64,000 nucleotides of DNA from Bacteroidales bacterium UBA1680 (GCA_002320605.1 DCKG01000028.1:62001-126000), one strand, 5' to 3'. Numbered from the stretch's first letter, positions 49,879 through 60,209 are shown. Numbers and translations: made by a program. The notes: generated from the letters alone by a model not told the origin.

Positions 49879-51279
49879 ATGGACGAAAAAATCAAAGACC
49901 AAGAAGTCCTTTTGTTGAAAGACCCCAAGGACGAGAATCTTAAAGCCGTCGCAGGTACGGATGAGAAAGGCGGACTGAAGACAGTACCGCCCACCGCCGA
50001 GCATGAACAGAGTTTCCTGAAGTTCGACAAGCACAGCAATGCCTTGGAGAACTTCCTCTCCAACTTCATGCGGCAGTTCAAGAACCCTACACAATTCCAC
50101 TTTTTCAAAGTCCCCTTCGAGGGTGTTGTTGCCAGCGCACGGGTTCTCGCCGAGATGCTCAAAGCACCGGATGTTCCCTCCAATAAGGAGATGCTGGACT
50201 CCGCCCGTGTCAATCCTTCGGACTATGCAGGAGAGCAGAAACAGAGCTTTCAAGGGATAGACCCTGAGAAGATTGACTGGGAGCAGTTCTCCAAGATGGC
50301 TGTGAGCCGTGAGAGCCTCGAAAAGGGCAAGGAACTCGAAGCCATGCTCAAATACCGGAAATCACCCCACCTTGTCCCCATCAGCGTAAAAATCGGAGAC
50401 GTAGCCCTCCATACGGACGCACGCCTTTCATTGCGTGAGACAGAGGACGGCAGATTTATCCCCGTTGTCCATGCCATTCGCAAGGAGCCGCAGTTGGAGC
50501 GGGAGTTCTTCGGACACACATTCACCGACGAGGACAAAAAAGCCCTCAAGGAAACGGGCAATCTCGGACGTACCGTGGAATTGACTTTCCCTAATAACGA
50601 CAAACCCACCCGCAGTTTCGTGAGCATCGACCGCCTGACCAACGACATCATCGCTTTGAGTGCCGATAAGGTTCGCATACCCGATGAAATCAAGGGCGTG
50701 AAGCTGACCGATGAGCAGAAAAAGGAACTTTCGGAAGGCAGGAGCATCTATGTGGAGAGAATGACTGCCAAGACGGGAAAGAGTTTCAACGCCAACCTCC
50801 AGTTCAACGCCGACAAACGTGCGATTGAATTTCGTTTCGGCTCGCCCAAACAAAGCCAAGGACAGCAGCAAAACAGCCGTAAAGCAGAAAATCAGGAGAA
50901 GCGGCAAGGAGTCCGCATCCCCAAGAAGTTGCTGGGAAGGGAGGTCTCACCGGAAGAGCAAGCCAAGCTCAAGGAAGGCGGAACGGTCTATATGGAAGGC
51001 TTGAAAGACAAGCAGGGACAGCCGTTCAACGCCTATGTCCGTGCCAACTTCGAGAAGGACAAGTTCGATTTCTTCAAGTGGAATCCCGACAAGTCCCAAA
51101 CGAAAGAAGTCGTTCCCGACAATGCCTCCCGGACACAGGTTGCCGTCAATTCCGAAGGCAAGACCAACGAAGCGACGAAGCATGTGAAAGAGCCTCTGAA
51201 AGAAGGACAGACACAGCCCACCGCAGAGCAGAAAGAAGAGAAGCAGGAACAGAAGCGTTCCAAGGGAATGAAAATGTAA
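49879..51279 (+). CDS. DUF4099/DUF3945 protein upstream of topoisomerase
   Basis: The 466-residue protein has an N-terminal DUF4099-like part (IDWEQFSKMAVSRESLEKGKELEAML) and two DUF3945-like repeats (GVKLTDEQKKELSEGRSIYVERM and REVSPEEQAKLKEGGTVYMEGL), then an acidic, lysine-rich tail. Proteins of this class occur next to topoisomerase III on conjugative transposons; the role is not known. Promoter C lies 40 bp upstream of its ATG. It is the first gene of a rightward operon. Confidence 0.85.
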   Translation: MDEKIKDQEVLLLKDPKDENLKAVAGTDEKGGLKTVPPTAEHEQSFLKFDKHSNALENFLSNFMRQFKNPTQFHFFKVPFEGVVASARVLAEMLKAPDVPSNKEMLDSARVNPSDYAGEQKQSFQGIDPEKIDWEQFSKMAVSRESLEKGKELEAMLKYRKSPHLVPISVKIGDVALHTDARLSLRETEDGRFIPVVHAIRKEPQLEREFFGHTFTDEDKKALKETGNLGRTVELTFPNNDKPTRSFVSIDRLTNDIIALSADKVRIPDEIKGVKLTDEQKKELSEGRSIYVERMTAKTGKSFNANLQFNADKRAIEFRFGSPKQSQGQQQNSRKAENQEKRQGVRIPKKLLGREVSPEEQAKLKEGGTVYMEGLKDKQGQPFNAYVRANFEKDKFDFFKWNPDKSQTKEVVPDNASRTQVAVNSEGKTNEATKHVKEPLKEGQTQPTAEQKEEKQEQKRSKGMKM

Positions 51280-51284
51280 TCCGC

Positions 51285-51306
51285 CACCACTAACATCCAA
51301 AAGTAA
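51285..51306 (+). promoter_or_regulatory. leader motif before the topoisomerase gene
   Basis: CACCACTAACATCCAAAAGT and AA (51285-51306) precede the ATG at 51313 by 6 bp. It is a variant of the leader motif of traN, traI and mobA. Confidence 0.5.
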
Positions 51307-51312
51307 AATCGT

Positions 51313-53442
51313 ATGAAAGTCATCATAGCAGAAAAACCAAGTGTAGCCCGTGAGATTGCCCGTGTCGTTCAAGCAACGAACAGAAAAGAGGGCTATATAG
51401 AAGGCAGTAAGTATGCCGTCACGTGGGCATTGGGACACCTGATAACGGCAGCCATGCCCGAAGCCTACGGCATCAAGGGTTTCCACAAGGAGAACCTGCC
51501 GATTCTTCCTCCCGTATTTACCCTTATTCCCCGCCAAGTCAAGAGCGGTAAAAGCTACAAGGCAGACCCGAGTGCCGTTGCCCAGCTCAAAGTCATTGGA
51601 AAACTCTTCCGAGCATGCGGGGGCATCATCGTAGCCACCGACGCGGGACGTGAGGGTGAGTTGATCTTCAGGTTCATCTACGAGTATCTCGGCATCGCCA
51701 AGCCTTTTGAGCGACTATGGGTCAGTTCGCTCACGGACAAAGCCATTCGGGAAGGGCTTGCCAATCTCAAAAGCGGAGCCGAGTACGACAATCTATATTA
51801 TGCCGCCCGGGCACGCAGCGAAGCCGACTGGCTCGTGGGTATCAATGCCACTCAAGCCGTTTCCATAGCGGCAGGTTATGGCACTTACTCGTTAGGCAGG
51901 GTGCAGACTCCGACACTCTGCATGGTCTGCTCCCGCTTCTGGGAAAATAAAAAGTTTACGCCACAACCGTTTTGGCAGCTGAGTCTTTCCGTGAAGGACG
52001 GCGATGAGAGCTTCCGTTTCTCATCGCCCGAACGCTACTTCAACAAGGAAGAAGCCACCGCCCTGTATGAGAAGCTCAAAGCAGCCTCTCAAATCACGAT
52101 AGAGACGATTGTCCGCAAGGAAGCGAAGCAGGATCCACCTCTTTTGTACGACCTGACCACCTTGCAGAAGGAAGCCAACAGCCGACACCGTTATTCGGCA
52201 GAGCAAACCCTCACGCTGGCACAGAAACTCTATGAAAAGGGATACATCACCTATCCGCGAACGGGAAGCCGTTATATCCCGGAGGATGTCTTCGAGGAAA
52301 TCCCCGAGCTGATTGCATTCCTGCACGACCATCCCGTATGGGGAGTTCATGCCCGCCGTCTGACCGAACTGAACGCACATTCGGTAAACGGAAAGAAAGT
52401 GACCGACCACCACGCCCTGCTCATCACGGGCAAAAAGCCGATAGATGTATTCGGAGAGGAAGCGGTCATCTATAATATGATTGCGGGGCGTATGCTGGAA
52501 GCCTTCTCCCCTCGGTGTGAGAAAGACGTTACCACCGTAACCGCCTTATGCAAAGGCGTGAAGTTCACGCTCAAAGGAGAAATCATCCGGCAGGAAGGCT
52601 GGCGAAGCATCCTTAAAAACGAGAAGGGGAAAGACAAGGAATTGATAGAAGCAGAAGAACGGGAAAGTCGTGAAAACGGAGAAGGCATCATCATCCCCCG
52701 ATGGGAGGAAGGTAAGCAACTTCCGCTCTGCGCCTGTTCGTTGGCACAGGGAACGACCAAGCCCAAGCCGCTGCACACGGAAAGCTCCCTGCTTGCGGCA
52801 ATGGAGACGGCAGGCAAGGAGTTGGAAGACGAGGAACTGCGTGCCTGTCTGAAAGATTGCGGCATCGGCACCCCTGCCACCCGTGCCGCCATCATCGAAA
52901 CGCTCTTTGCCCGCGAGTATATGGTACGCAAGGAGAAGTCGCTCGTACCCACGGAGAAAGGACTTGCCGTCTATTCCATCGTCAAGGAGATGAAAATCGG
53001 CAATGCGGAGATGACCGGACAGTGGGAAGCGGACTTGGCGAAAATCGAACGGGGAGAATTGAAAGAGCGGGATTTCCGCAAGGGCATCGAAAGCTATGCC
53101 ACACAGATTACCGACGAACTCCTCTCCTCCAAAATCCTCTTTCCAAAGAAACAGAGCGACATCCATTGCCCCAAGTGCGGCAAAGGGTCATTGGTCTTCT
53201 ATCCCCGATGTGCCAAATGCTCGGATGCCGATTGCGGTCTGACCCTTTTCCGCAGCGTGGCAGGCAAGAGCCTCACGGACGAGCAGCTGACGCAATTGGC
53301 GGTGAACGGGGAGACAGGAATCATCAAGGGCTTTACCTCCAAATCGGGCAAGAGCTTCGAGGCTTCGCTCTCCTTGGACGGAGAGTTCAAGACGGTCTTT
53401 GTCTTCCCCGAACGCAAGAAACCGGGCAAATCCCGAAGATAA
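51313..53442 (+). CDS. topoisomerase III (Exc-like)
   Basis: The 709-residue protein has a TOPRIM domain (MKVIIAEKPSVAREIA ... ATDAGREGELI), the active-site region with Tyr in GYITYPRTGSRYI, a type IA core and a C-terminal zinc motif (CPKCGKGSLVFYPRCAKC). In CTnDOT the homologous Exc stimulates excision; here it is in the operon behind promoter C, so probably co-regulated with the xis-like genes. Its leader motif shares sequence with transfer genes. Confidence 0.94.
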   Translation: MKVIIAEKPSVAREIARVVQATNRKEGYIEGSKYAVTWALGHLITAAMPEAYGIKGFHKENLPILPPVFTLIPRQVKSGKSYKADPSAVAQLKVIGKLFRACGGIIVATDAGREGELIFRFIYEYLGIAKPFERLWVSSLTDKAIREGLANLKSGAEYDNLYYAARARSEADWLVGINATQAVSIAAGYGTYSLGRVQTPTLCMVCSRFWENKKFTPQPFWQLSLSVKDGDESFRFSSPERYFNKEEATALYEKLKAASQITIETIVRKEAKQDPPLLYDLTTLQKEANSRHRYSAEQTLTLAQKLYEKGYITYPRTGSRYIPEDVFEEIPELIAFLHDHPVWGVHARRLTELNAHSVNGKKVTDHHALLITGKKPIDVFGEEAVIYNMIAGRMLEAFSPRCEKDVTTVTALCKGVKFTLKGEIIRQEGWRSILKNEKGKDKELIEAEERESRENGEGIIIPRWEEGKQLPLCACSLAQGTTKPKPLHTESSLLAAMETAGKELEDEELRACLKDCGIGTPATRAAIIETLFAREYMVRKEKSLVPTEKGLAVYSIVKEMKIGNAEMTGQWEADLAKIERGELKERDFRKGIESYATQITDELLSSKILFPKKQSDIHCPKCGKGSLVFYPRCAKCSDADCGLTLFRSVAGKSLTDEQLTQLAVNGETGIIKGFTSKSGKSFEASLSLDGEFKTVFVFPERKKPGKSRR

Positions 53443-53522
53443 ATCCCCGTAAATTGCTAATTTTGCCACTGAATGATGCGGTCATAAACAATCATCTTGT
53501 TTTTACTGCGGATTTTAGTGGT

Positions 53523-53548
53523 GGCACTCGGCGGGGACGTCGAGTGCC
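53523..53548 (+). terminator. hairpin between topoisomerase and DUF1896 genes
   Basis: GGCACTCG (53523-53530) and CGAGTGCC (53541-53548) are perfect arms around a 10-nt loop, followed by TTTGCATT. It is directly behind a mirror-image copy of the leader motif (GGATTTTAGTGGTGGC). Weak terminator or processing site. Confidence 0.5.
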
Positions 53549-53580
53549 TTTGCATTATATATCTCACTAAAATCACAGAT

Positions 53581-54012
53581 ATGACAGCCATTCATTTTTC
53601 ATACTACGAGCTTTCTCTGCTCTCATTTCTTCGGGAGAGCCACCCCGAGCTGGCGGACGACATTCCTTTCGTGAAGGAGCGTGCGGAAGCCGCCTCACAA
53701 GCCTATACCGAAGCCTTTGACAACGGCTTTTCCGTAGCCGAATGTATCGGTATCGCCAACAAAACCCTTTATGCGGGACTGCATTTCTCCCGACACGACA
53801 CGCTCACGTCCGTTCTGTGGAACGAGTTTTCGGCAGATGTGCCGCTCGAAGCGGTACGCGAGACGGCAATACGGCTGCGCCCGTCTGCGGAGGAAATCTT
53901 CTCCAAATATCCGATTTCGGACGACTTCGCCTATACCCCCGAATACAATGCCCTATACACGGAACTGACGGGCTTTATCCAATTAAAACTCGAAGAAGAT
54001 GGCAGGCTATAA
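53581..54012 (+). CDS. DUF1896-type protein
   Basis: The 143-residue protein begins MTAIHFSYYELSLLSFLRES and fits the DUF1896 family found between topoisomerase and methylase-helicase genes on Bacteroidetes conjugative transposons. It overlaps the next gene by 14 bp. A partial leader motif (CACTAAAATCACAG) precedes the ATG. The longer frame to 53497 is without merit. Confidence 0.8.
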   Translation: MTAIHFSYYELSLLSFLRESHPELADDIPFVKERAEAASQAYTEAFDNGFSVAECIGIANKTLYAGLHFSRHDTLTSVLWNEFSADVPLEAVRETAIRLRPSAEEIFSKYPISDDFAYTPEYNALYTELTGFIQLKLEEDGRL

Positions 54013-57000
54013 CAAGAAGGAGCATCTTCGGGCGAACATAGATGCCATCCAAACGGTTTTTACCCTCCATCGGGAGCATCGCACGGCAACGGAGGGGGAA
54101 ATGAAGGTGTTGAGGGCTTATACGGGCTTCGGGGCTTTGAAGTGTATTCTTTCACCGGCAAACTCGATGGAGGACATCGCACGCTGGAACAAGTCGGAAG
54201 TGGAACTCTTCCCCTTGGTCATGGAACTGCATCGCATCATTCGGGACAATACCGCTTCGGAGACTCAGTACAAAAGCTATGTGCAGAGCCTGAAGAACTC
54301 GGTGATGACCGCTTTCTATACACCTGAACCCGTGGTACGGGAGATTGCCGTTTCCTTGCAGGAGGCAGGCATTGCCCCCGGCAAGATACTTGACCCGTCG
54401 GCTGGAATGGGCGAGTTTATCCGCTCGTTTGACGGCATTGCGACCGAAGGGCATACCACATTCGGCTTTGAGAAAGACATCCTGACGGGGCAGCTGCTTT
54501 CCGCCCTGCATCTTGACGACAAGATACGCATCCGTGGTTTCGAGGAAATCGAATCCAAGTTCGAGGGTTATTTCGACGTGGTGAGCAGCAATATTCCTTT
54601 CGGGGACATCGCCGTTTTTGACCCTGTCTTCAGCAAGACGGACGAGCCGGCACGAAAGGTGGCACGCATGTCCCTGCACAACTACTTTTTCGTCAAGGGT
54701 GTGGATATGCTCCGCGAAGGTGGGGTGCTGGCATTCATCACCTCCCAAGGCGTTATGAACGCTCCCTCGAACGAGCCTGTTCGGGAATGGCTGATGAGCC
54801 ATACCCACCTTGTGTCGGCAATCCGTCTGCCGAACAATCTCTTTTCGGAGAATGCCGGCACGGAAGTGGGCAGTGACCTGATAGTCTTGCAAAAGGACAG
54901 CGACAAGGCGAGCCTTACGGAGGATGAGCAGCGTTTCATCAAGAGCGGGAAGCGTCCCAGCGGCGTGATGTTCAACACCTATCTGCGGAGCATGTCGCAA
55001 ATCGTGCATACCGAGTGGAAGCAGGACACCGACCCATACGGAAAACCTGCCATCCTGTTCCACCATAGTGGAGGAGCGGAGGGCATTGCCAATGATATGG
55101 GCGAAATCCTGCGGGCAGATTTTGGGAAACGATTTGACCTGTCGTTATACCAGCAACATTTCCCCACACAGAAACAACCCGAAGTTATTTACCCTGTTCA
55201 TTCCGAGGAAAAACAGACAGGGCAAAAGCCCCTGTCTTCTGACAGTGTACACACAGAAGAAAAGCCTACGACCACAGAACCCGTTCAAACGAATGTATCG
55301 CCACAGGTGCAACTCCTTGACCTCTTCGGCAATGTCATTCAAGAAAAAAAGCCCAAGCGGAAAGCAGCCGCAAAACCGAAGCCTGCTTCTTCCCCCTCTC
55401 TGTTTTCCGAAACTTCACAAAGCAGCGATACGGCAAATGGATTGAAAGATACGGGCGATCTGTGGTGGCAGCAGGACAAGGAAAAAGGGATGCTGACACG
55501 TCCCTATGAGGGCTTATGGCACGAACACCTCAAAGAGGGCTCTTTGCTTGCCTCGGACTTTCAAGTAGGTACGCTTGTCCGTGATATGGAGGACAACCGT
55601 CTGTTCCAGCCCATAGAACTCCCATCCCAAGAACGACAGAAGATGCTGCTCTACATAGACCTGCGAGATGCTTACCACGCCCTCTATGATTATGAAGCGG
55701 AACGCAAGGTGGCGAATGAATCCCTGCGGCAGAACCTCAATGAACTGTACGACCATTTTGTACGTCTTTATGGGCATCTCAACGACCGCAAGAACCATGA
55801 GATGATTCTGATGGATGCAGGTGGCAGGGAAATCCTCTTCTTGGAACGGAAGGTGGATGACAAGACGGTCAAGGCGGACATCTTCTCTCAGCCCGTCTCT
55901 TTCAGTCTGCACGAGGTAACGCAGGTGGAGACTGCCGCCGAAGCCCTTTCCGCATCCCTGAACAAGTTCGGAAGCGTGTATCTCGAATATATGGCTTCCC
56001 TGTTGCCCGACGGCACGGAAGAGGACATCCTCCACGAATTAGACGGCAAGGTCTATTACAATCCGTTGGAGGGGGGATATGAGACAAGCGAGAAGTTCAT
56101 TTCCGGGAATGTGGTCGCCAAGGCGGACGACATCGGACATTATCTGTTGGAACATCCCGAAGATACAAGAGCCGCTGCCTCCATGCAGGCGCTTAGGGCT
56201 GCCGTGCCTGTCCCCATTCCTTTCTCCGACCTCGACTTCAACTTCGGGGAACGGTGGATTCCCGTACAGATATATTCGGACTATGCCTCCTTCCTTTTCG
56301 ACACGGAGGTGGCGATACACTACAATTCAAGTGCGGACGAATACTCCGTGGAGGCACGGATGCACAATGCCAATATCTGGGACAGGTTCTGTGTGCGGGG
56401 GCAGCACCGCCGCTATGATGGCGTTACCCTGATGAAGCACGCCCTGCTGAATACGACGCCCGACATCACCAAGAAAATCATGGTTGGCGACAAGGAGGTC
56501 AAGGTACGGGATACCGAAGCCATACAGATGGCAAACGCCAAAATTGACGAGATCCGAAACGGCTTCACCGATTGGCTGAACGAGCAGAGCGATGAGTTCA
56601 AGCAGCGGTTGGAGAAACTCTACAATGACACTTTCAATTGTTTTGTGCGTCCCCAGTATGATGGTTCCCATCAGACATTCCCCGACCTCAATCTGAAAGG
56701 CTTGGGCATCGAAAGTCTGTACGACAGTCAGAAAGATGCCGTGTGGATGCTCAAACTCAATGGAGGGGGAATCTGCGACCATCAGGTGGGAGCGGGAAAG
56801 ACGCTCATCATGTGCACCGCTGCCTATGAGATGAAGCGGCTCGGCTTGGCAAACAAACCGATGATACTCGCTCTCAAAGCCAACGTGCAGGAGATAGCAC
56901 AGACTTTCCAAACGGCTTACCCGAATGCCAAGCTGCTCTATCCGGGCAAAAACGATTTCACCCCCGACAAGCGGCAGCGGATTTTCCACGACATCAAGAA

Positions 57001-59467
57001 CAACAACTGGGACTGCATTGTCCTCACGCACGACCAGTTCGGCATGATACCGCAGTCGGACGAGATACAGCAGAAAATCCTTCAGGACGAGCTGGACAGC
57101 GTGGAAGAGAACTTGGAAGTTTTGCGTCAGCAGGAACGCAGCATCTCCCGTGCGATGGAGAAAGGGCTTGTCAAGCGACAGATGAATTTGCAGGCGAAGT
57201 TGGATGAAATCAAGTTCAAGATAGAGAACCGAAAGGACGACGTGGTAGATTTCAAGACCATGGGGATAGACCATCTTTTCGTGGACGAGTCGCATACGTT
57301 CAAGAATCTGATGTTCAACACCCGCCACGACCGTGTGGCAGGATTGGGCAACAGCGAGGGCAGCCAAAGAGCCTTGAATATGCTCTTTGCTATCCGAACC
57401 ATTCAGGAGCGGACGGGGAAAGACTTGGGAGCCACTTTCCTTTCGGGTACGACCATATCGAACTCACTCACGGAGCTGTATCTGCTGTTCAAGTACCTGC
57501 GTCCCCAAGCCCTCGAAGCACAGCATATCAAGACCTTTGACGCGTGGGCAGCCATCTTCGCCAAGAAGTCGGTGGACTATGAGTTTTCCGTTACTAACGA
57601 AATTGTACAAAAAGAGCGTTTCCGCTATTTCATCAAAGTACCGGAGCTGGCGGCGTTCTACGCTCAAATCACCGATTATCGAACGGCAAAGGACATTGGC
57701 ATAGACCGCCCCGAAAAGAATGAGATTATGCACAACATACCACCTACGCCCGAACAGGAGGAGTTCATCGCTAAGTTGGTGGAATTTGCCAAGACGGGCA
57801 ACGCGGAACTGCTGGGACGTCCCAAACTCTCCGAACGGGAGGAAAAAGCCAAGATGCTCATTGCCACAGACATGGCGAGGAAGATGAGCTTGGATCTGAG
57901 GCTCATCGACCCGAACAAGTACGGAGATCATGTGGACAACAAGGCTTCCCACTGTGCCGCCAAGATTGCGGAGTACTACCGGAAGTTCAATGAGCAGAAA
58001 GGAACGCAGTTTGTGTTCAGCGACCTCGGCACTTATAAGCCCGGTGAATGGAATCCCTATTCGGAGATAAAGCGAAAATTGGTGGAAGACCACGGCATAC
58101 CCGCTCAGGAGATACGCTTCATACAGGAGGCAAAGAGCGACAAGGCTCGAAAGACGCTCATTGCGGGTATGAACGAGGGAACCATTCGGGTATTGTTCGG
58201 TTCCACCTCCATGCTCGGTACGGGCGTGAACGCCCAGAAACGTGCCGTGGCTATCCATCATCTTGACTGTCCCTGGCGTCCTTCCGATTTGGAGCAGAGG
58301 GACGGACGGGCGGTACGTAAAGGGAATGAAGTCGCCAAGTTTCATGCGGACAACAAGGTGGATGTCATCATCTATGCGGTGGAAAAATCGCTTGACAGCT
58401 ATAAGTTCAACCTTTTGCACAACAAGCAGTTGTTCATCGAGCAGCTGAAGAACAATCGTCTTGGAAGCCGTACCATCGACGAGGGAAGCATGGACGAGAA
58501 GTCGGGAATGAATTTCTCCGAGTATGTAGCCATTCTTTCGGGAAATACGGACTTGTTGGAAAAGGCGAAGTTGGAGAAGAAGATTGCCGGCTTGGAGAGT
58601 GAGCGGCGTTCCTTTATGCGCAGCAGGCAGACCTCCCGAAGCCGATTGGACGAAGTGTTGCGTGCCGTGGATGAGAACAAGGAACTGATAGCACGCTTCA
58701 AGAACGACTGGGATTTGTTCGAGAGTAGGGTGCAAAAGGACAAGGAGGGTAACAAACTCAACCCGATACAGTTGAAAGGCGTGGAAGGCAGCGATCCGAA
58801 ACGGATTGCAGCCAAACTTGCGGAAGTCAAGGAGCATGCCCGTACCAAAGGGGAGTATTTCGACATCGGGACTCTTTACGGCTTCAAGGTAGTGGTCAAG
58901 ACCGAATCCTCCTCACAAAGTCTTTTCGATTTATCGCAGAACAGGTTTTTCATCATGGGAGAGAGTGGCATGAAGTACAGCTACAACAACGGTAACATTG
59001 CCGCAGACCCGGTGCTTGCCTCCATGAACTTTCTCAATGCGTTGGAAAAGATACCGAGCCTGATACAGAAATATGAGGCGGATACGGTGAAGATAGCCAA
59101 AGACATTCCCGTATTGCAGGAGGTGGTCAATGGCTCGTGGAAAAAGGAAGAGCAACTGAAAGACCTCAAGACGGAACTTGCCGCACTCGATCGTCAGATA
59201 CAACTATCCTTGAAGCCGATTGAGCAGGGAGAAAGTGAGCAAGAGGGTGCGGAGATGATGCAGGACGGCAAAGGAAAGACGGAAGAAATGGAACGGTCTC
59301 ATCCGATTGAGCCGACTGTCACCGCTCCCGCCGTCAGCACCTCCGTGACTCAATCCGACAGACCGTTGGAAAGCAACGGGCAGAGTAGCTCCGCTACACA
59401 GCCCGCAATGGACGGACTCCCACCGTCTTTGGCAGAAAAGGTCTTTATCGTCAGACCTAAAATATGA
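53999..59467 (+). CDS. giant N6-adenine methylase / SNF2-like helicase
   Basis: The 1822-residue protein has an N-terminal adenine-methylase-like domain: SAM motif DPSAGMGEFI (about 137-146) and catalytic-like NIPFG in VVSSNIPFGD (N-I-P-F instead of NPPY). A helicase domain follows: Walker A HQVGAGKTLI (about 927-936), DEAH-like VDESHTFKN (about 1096-1104) and motif VI QRDGRAVRKGNE (about 1433-1444). A coiled coil and a helical tail end it. Such proteins accompany Bacteroidetes CTns and may protect or remodel transferred DNA; restriction evasion is a possible role. It overlaps DUF1896 by 14 bp. Confidence 0.88.
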   Translation: MAGYNKKEHLRANIDAIQTVFTLHREHRTATEGEMKVLRAYTGFGALKCILSPANSMEDIARWNKSEVELFPLVMELHRIIRDNTASETQYKSYVQSLKNSVMTAFYTPEPVVREIAVSLQEAGIAPGKILDPSAGMGEFIRSFDGIATEGHTTFGFEKDILTGQLLSALHLDDKIRIRGFEEIESKFEGYFDVVSSNIPFGDIAVFDPVFSKTDEPARKVARMSLHNYFFVKGVDMLREGGVLAFITSQGVMNAPSNEPVREWLMSHTHLVSAIRLPNNLFSENAGTEVGSDLIVLQKDSDKASLTEDEQRFIKSGKRPSGVMFNTYLRSMSQIVHTEWKQDTDPYGKPAILFHHSGGAEGIANDMGEILRADFGKRFDLSLYQQHFPTQKQPEVIYPVHSEEKQTGQKPLSSDSVHTEEKPTTTEPVQTNVSPQVQLLDLFGNVIQEKKPKRKAAAKPKPASSPSLFSETSQSSDTANGLKDTGDLWWQQDKEKGMLTRPYEGLWHEHLKEGSLLASDFQVGTLVRDMEDNRLFQPIELPSQERQKMLLYIDLRDAYHALYDYEAERKVANESLRQNLNELYDHFVRLYGHLNDRKNHEMILMDAGGREILFLERKVDDKTVKADIFSQPVSFSLHEVTQVETAAEALSASLNKFGSVYLEYMASLLPDGTEEDILHELDGKVYYNPLEGGYETSEKFISGNVVAKADDIGHYLLEHPEDTRAAASMQALRAAVPVPIPFSDLDFNFGERWIPVQIYSDYASFLFDTEVAIHYNSSADEYSVEARMHNANIWDRFCVRGQHRRYDGVTLMKHALLNTTPDITKKIMVGDKEVKVRDTEAIQMANAKIDEIRNGFTDWLNEQSDEFKQRLEKLYNDTFNCFVRPQYDGSHQTFPDLNLKGLGIESLYDSQKDAVWMLKLNGGGICDHQVGAGKTLIMCTAAYEMKRLGLANKPMILALKANVQEIAQTFQTAYPNAKLLYPGKNDFTPDKRQRIFHDIKNNNWDCIVLTHDQFGMIPQSDEIQQKILQDELDSVEENLEVLRQQERSISRAMEKGLVKRQMNLQAKLDEIKFKIENRKDDVVDFKTMGIDHLFVDESHTFKNLMFNTRHDRVAGLGNSEGSQRALNMLFAIRTIQERTGKDLGATFLSGTTISNSLTELYLLFKYLRPQALEAQHIKTFDAWAAIFAKKSVDYEFSVTNEIVQKERFRYFIKVPELAAFYAQITDYRTAKDIGIDRPEKNEIMHNIPPTPEQEEFIAKLVEFAKTGNAELLGRPKLSEREEKAKMLIATDMARKMSLDLRLIDPNKYGDHVDNKASHCAAKIAEYYRKFNEQKGTQFVFSDLGTYKPGEWNPYSEIKRKLVEDHGIPAQEIRFIQEAKSDKARKTLIAGMNEGTIRVLFGSTSMLGTGVNAQKRAVAIHHLDCPWRPSDLEQRDGRAVRKGNEVAKFHADNKVDVIIYAVEKSLDSYKFNLLHNKQLFIEQLKNNRLGSRTIDEGSMDEKSGMNFSEYVAILSGNTDLLEKAKLEKKIAGLESERRSFMRSRQTSRSRLDEVLRAVDENKELIARFKNDWDLFESRVQKDKEGNKLNPIQLKGVEGSDPKRIAAKLAEVKEHARTKGEYFDIGTLYGFKVVVKTESSSQSLFDLSQNRFFIMGESGMKYSYNNGNIAADPVLASMNFLNALEKIPSLIQKYEADTVKIAKDIPVLQEVVNGSWKKEEQLKDLKTELAALDRQIQLSLKPIEQGESEQEGAEMMQDGKGKTEEMERSHPIEPTVTAPAVSTSVTQSDRPLESNGQSSSATQPAMDGLPPSLAEKVFIVRPKI

Positions 59468-59549
59468 CTTATGAAACTCCAAGTATAAATCCCGCCTCGT
59501 CATCACGACGGGACGGGATTTTTACAACTAAAACAAAAAAGCAAAGAAC

Positions 59550-59867
59550 TCATTCTTCTTTTTTCCTCTTTCTCCTCCGTTTCTTATTTTCGGTGAAATG
59601 GTGTTCCATAAAGGCGGTAATCTCCGATTCCAGATACCACGTCTTGTGGTAGATGATATGGAACGGGAGCGTTCCCGAATCCCGGTAACGCTGCAAGGTT
59701 CGCTTGCTGACTTGCAGCATCATGCAGACTTCCTGATTGTCCAAGAGCGGCTCGCCGTTGAGCATCGGACGTTGGGGAATGTCGGGAATGGTCTGCTTCA
59801 GATGGTCGAAACGGCTCATGATCCGTTCCATCCATTCAAGAAAAGTGTCTCTGTCCAGTAGTTCCAT
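59550..59867 (-). CDS. small excisionase-type HTH protein
   Basis: The 105-residue protein has a helix-turn-helix of the MerR/excisionase type (NQEVCMMLQVSKRTLQRYRDSGTLPFH) and a very basic C terminus (ENKKRRRKRKKEE). It is 4 bp behind the similar gene at 59871. It points toward the methylase-helicase end (convergent). Function probably DNA binding in excision or regulation. Confidence 0.8.
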   Translation of the reverse strand: MELLDRDTFLEWMERIMSRFDHLKQTIPDIPQRPMLNGEPLLDNQEVCMMLQVSKRTLQRYRDSGTLPFHIIYHKTWYLESEITAFMEHHFTENKKRRRKRKKEE

Positions 59868-59870
59868 ACG

Positions 59871-60209
59871 CTATTTCGTTCTCTTGGTTTTAAGCAGGAA
59901 GTTCTGTCTTAGTTCTTTGATGTTTTGAGGATTGCAGTACAGGCTTTTCCTGCGTATCGCCTCCTCTATGTCGTTCAGGTCGTAATAGCACCGCCCAAGG
60001 ATAATCTTGTAGCCGATGCGTTCCGAACTTCGCAACCGCTGGAGGGTACGCTGGCTGATGCCGAGTATCTCGGCTAAGTCCTTGTTGGTAATCAGGCGGT
60101 TTTCGTATTCTTCCTTCGCCTGTTCCTCCTTCTCCACATATCGGAGTATCTTCTCTATCTTGCCCACCAAATCGTGATAGGCTTTGCTTTCAATTGTAAT
60201 GACATCCAT
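59871..60209 (-). CDS. small excisionase-type HTH protein
   Basis: The 112-residue protein has MDVITIESKAYHDLVGKIEKIL at the N terminus and an HTH (TNKDLAEILGISQRTLQRLRSSERIGYK). It is related to 60433 and 60750, which share the same start (EVIAIEKKTYEAMMERFRIL) and HTH. First gene of a minus-strand pair divergent from 60433. Start at 60209 chosen by alignment with its paralogue. Confidence 0.8.
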   Translation of the reverse strand: MDVITIESKAYHDLVGKIEKILRYVEKEEQAKEEYENRLITNKDLAEILGISQRTLQRLRSSERIGYKIILGRCYYDLNDIEEAIRRKSLYCNPQNIKELRQNFLLKTKRTK

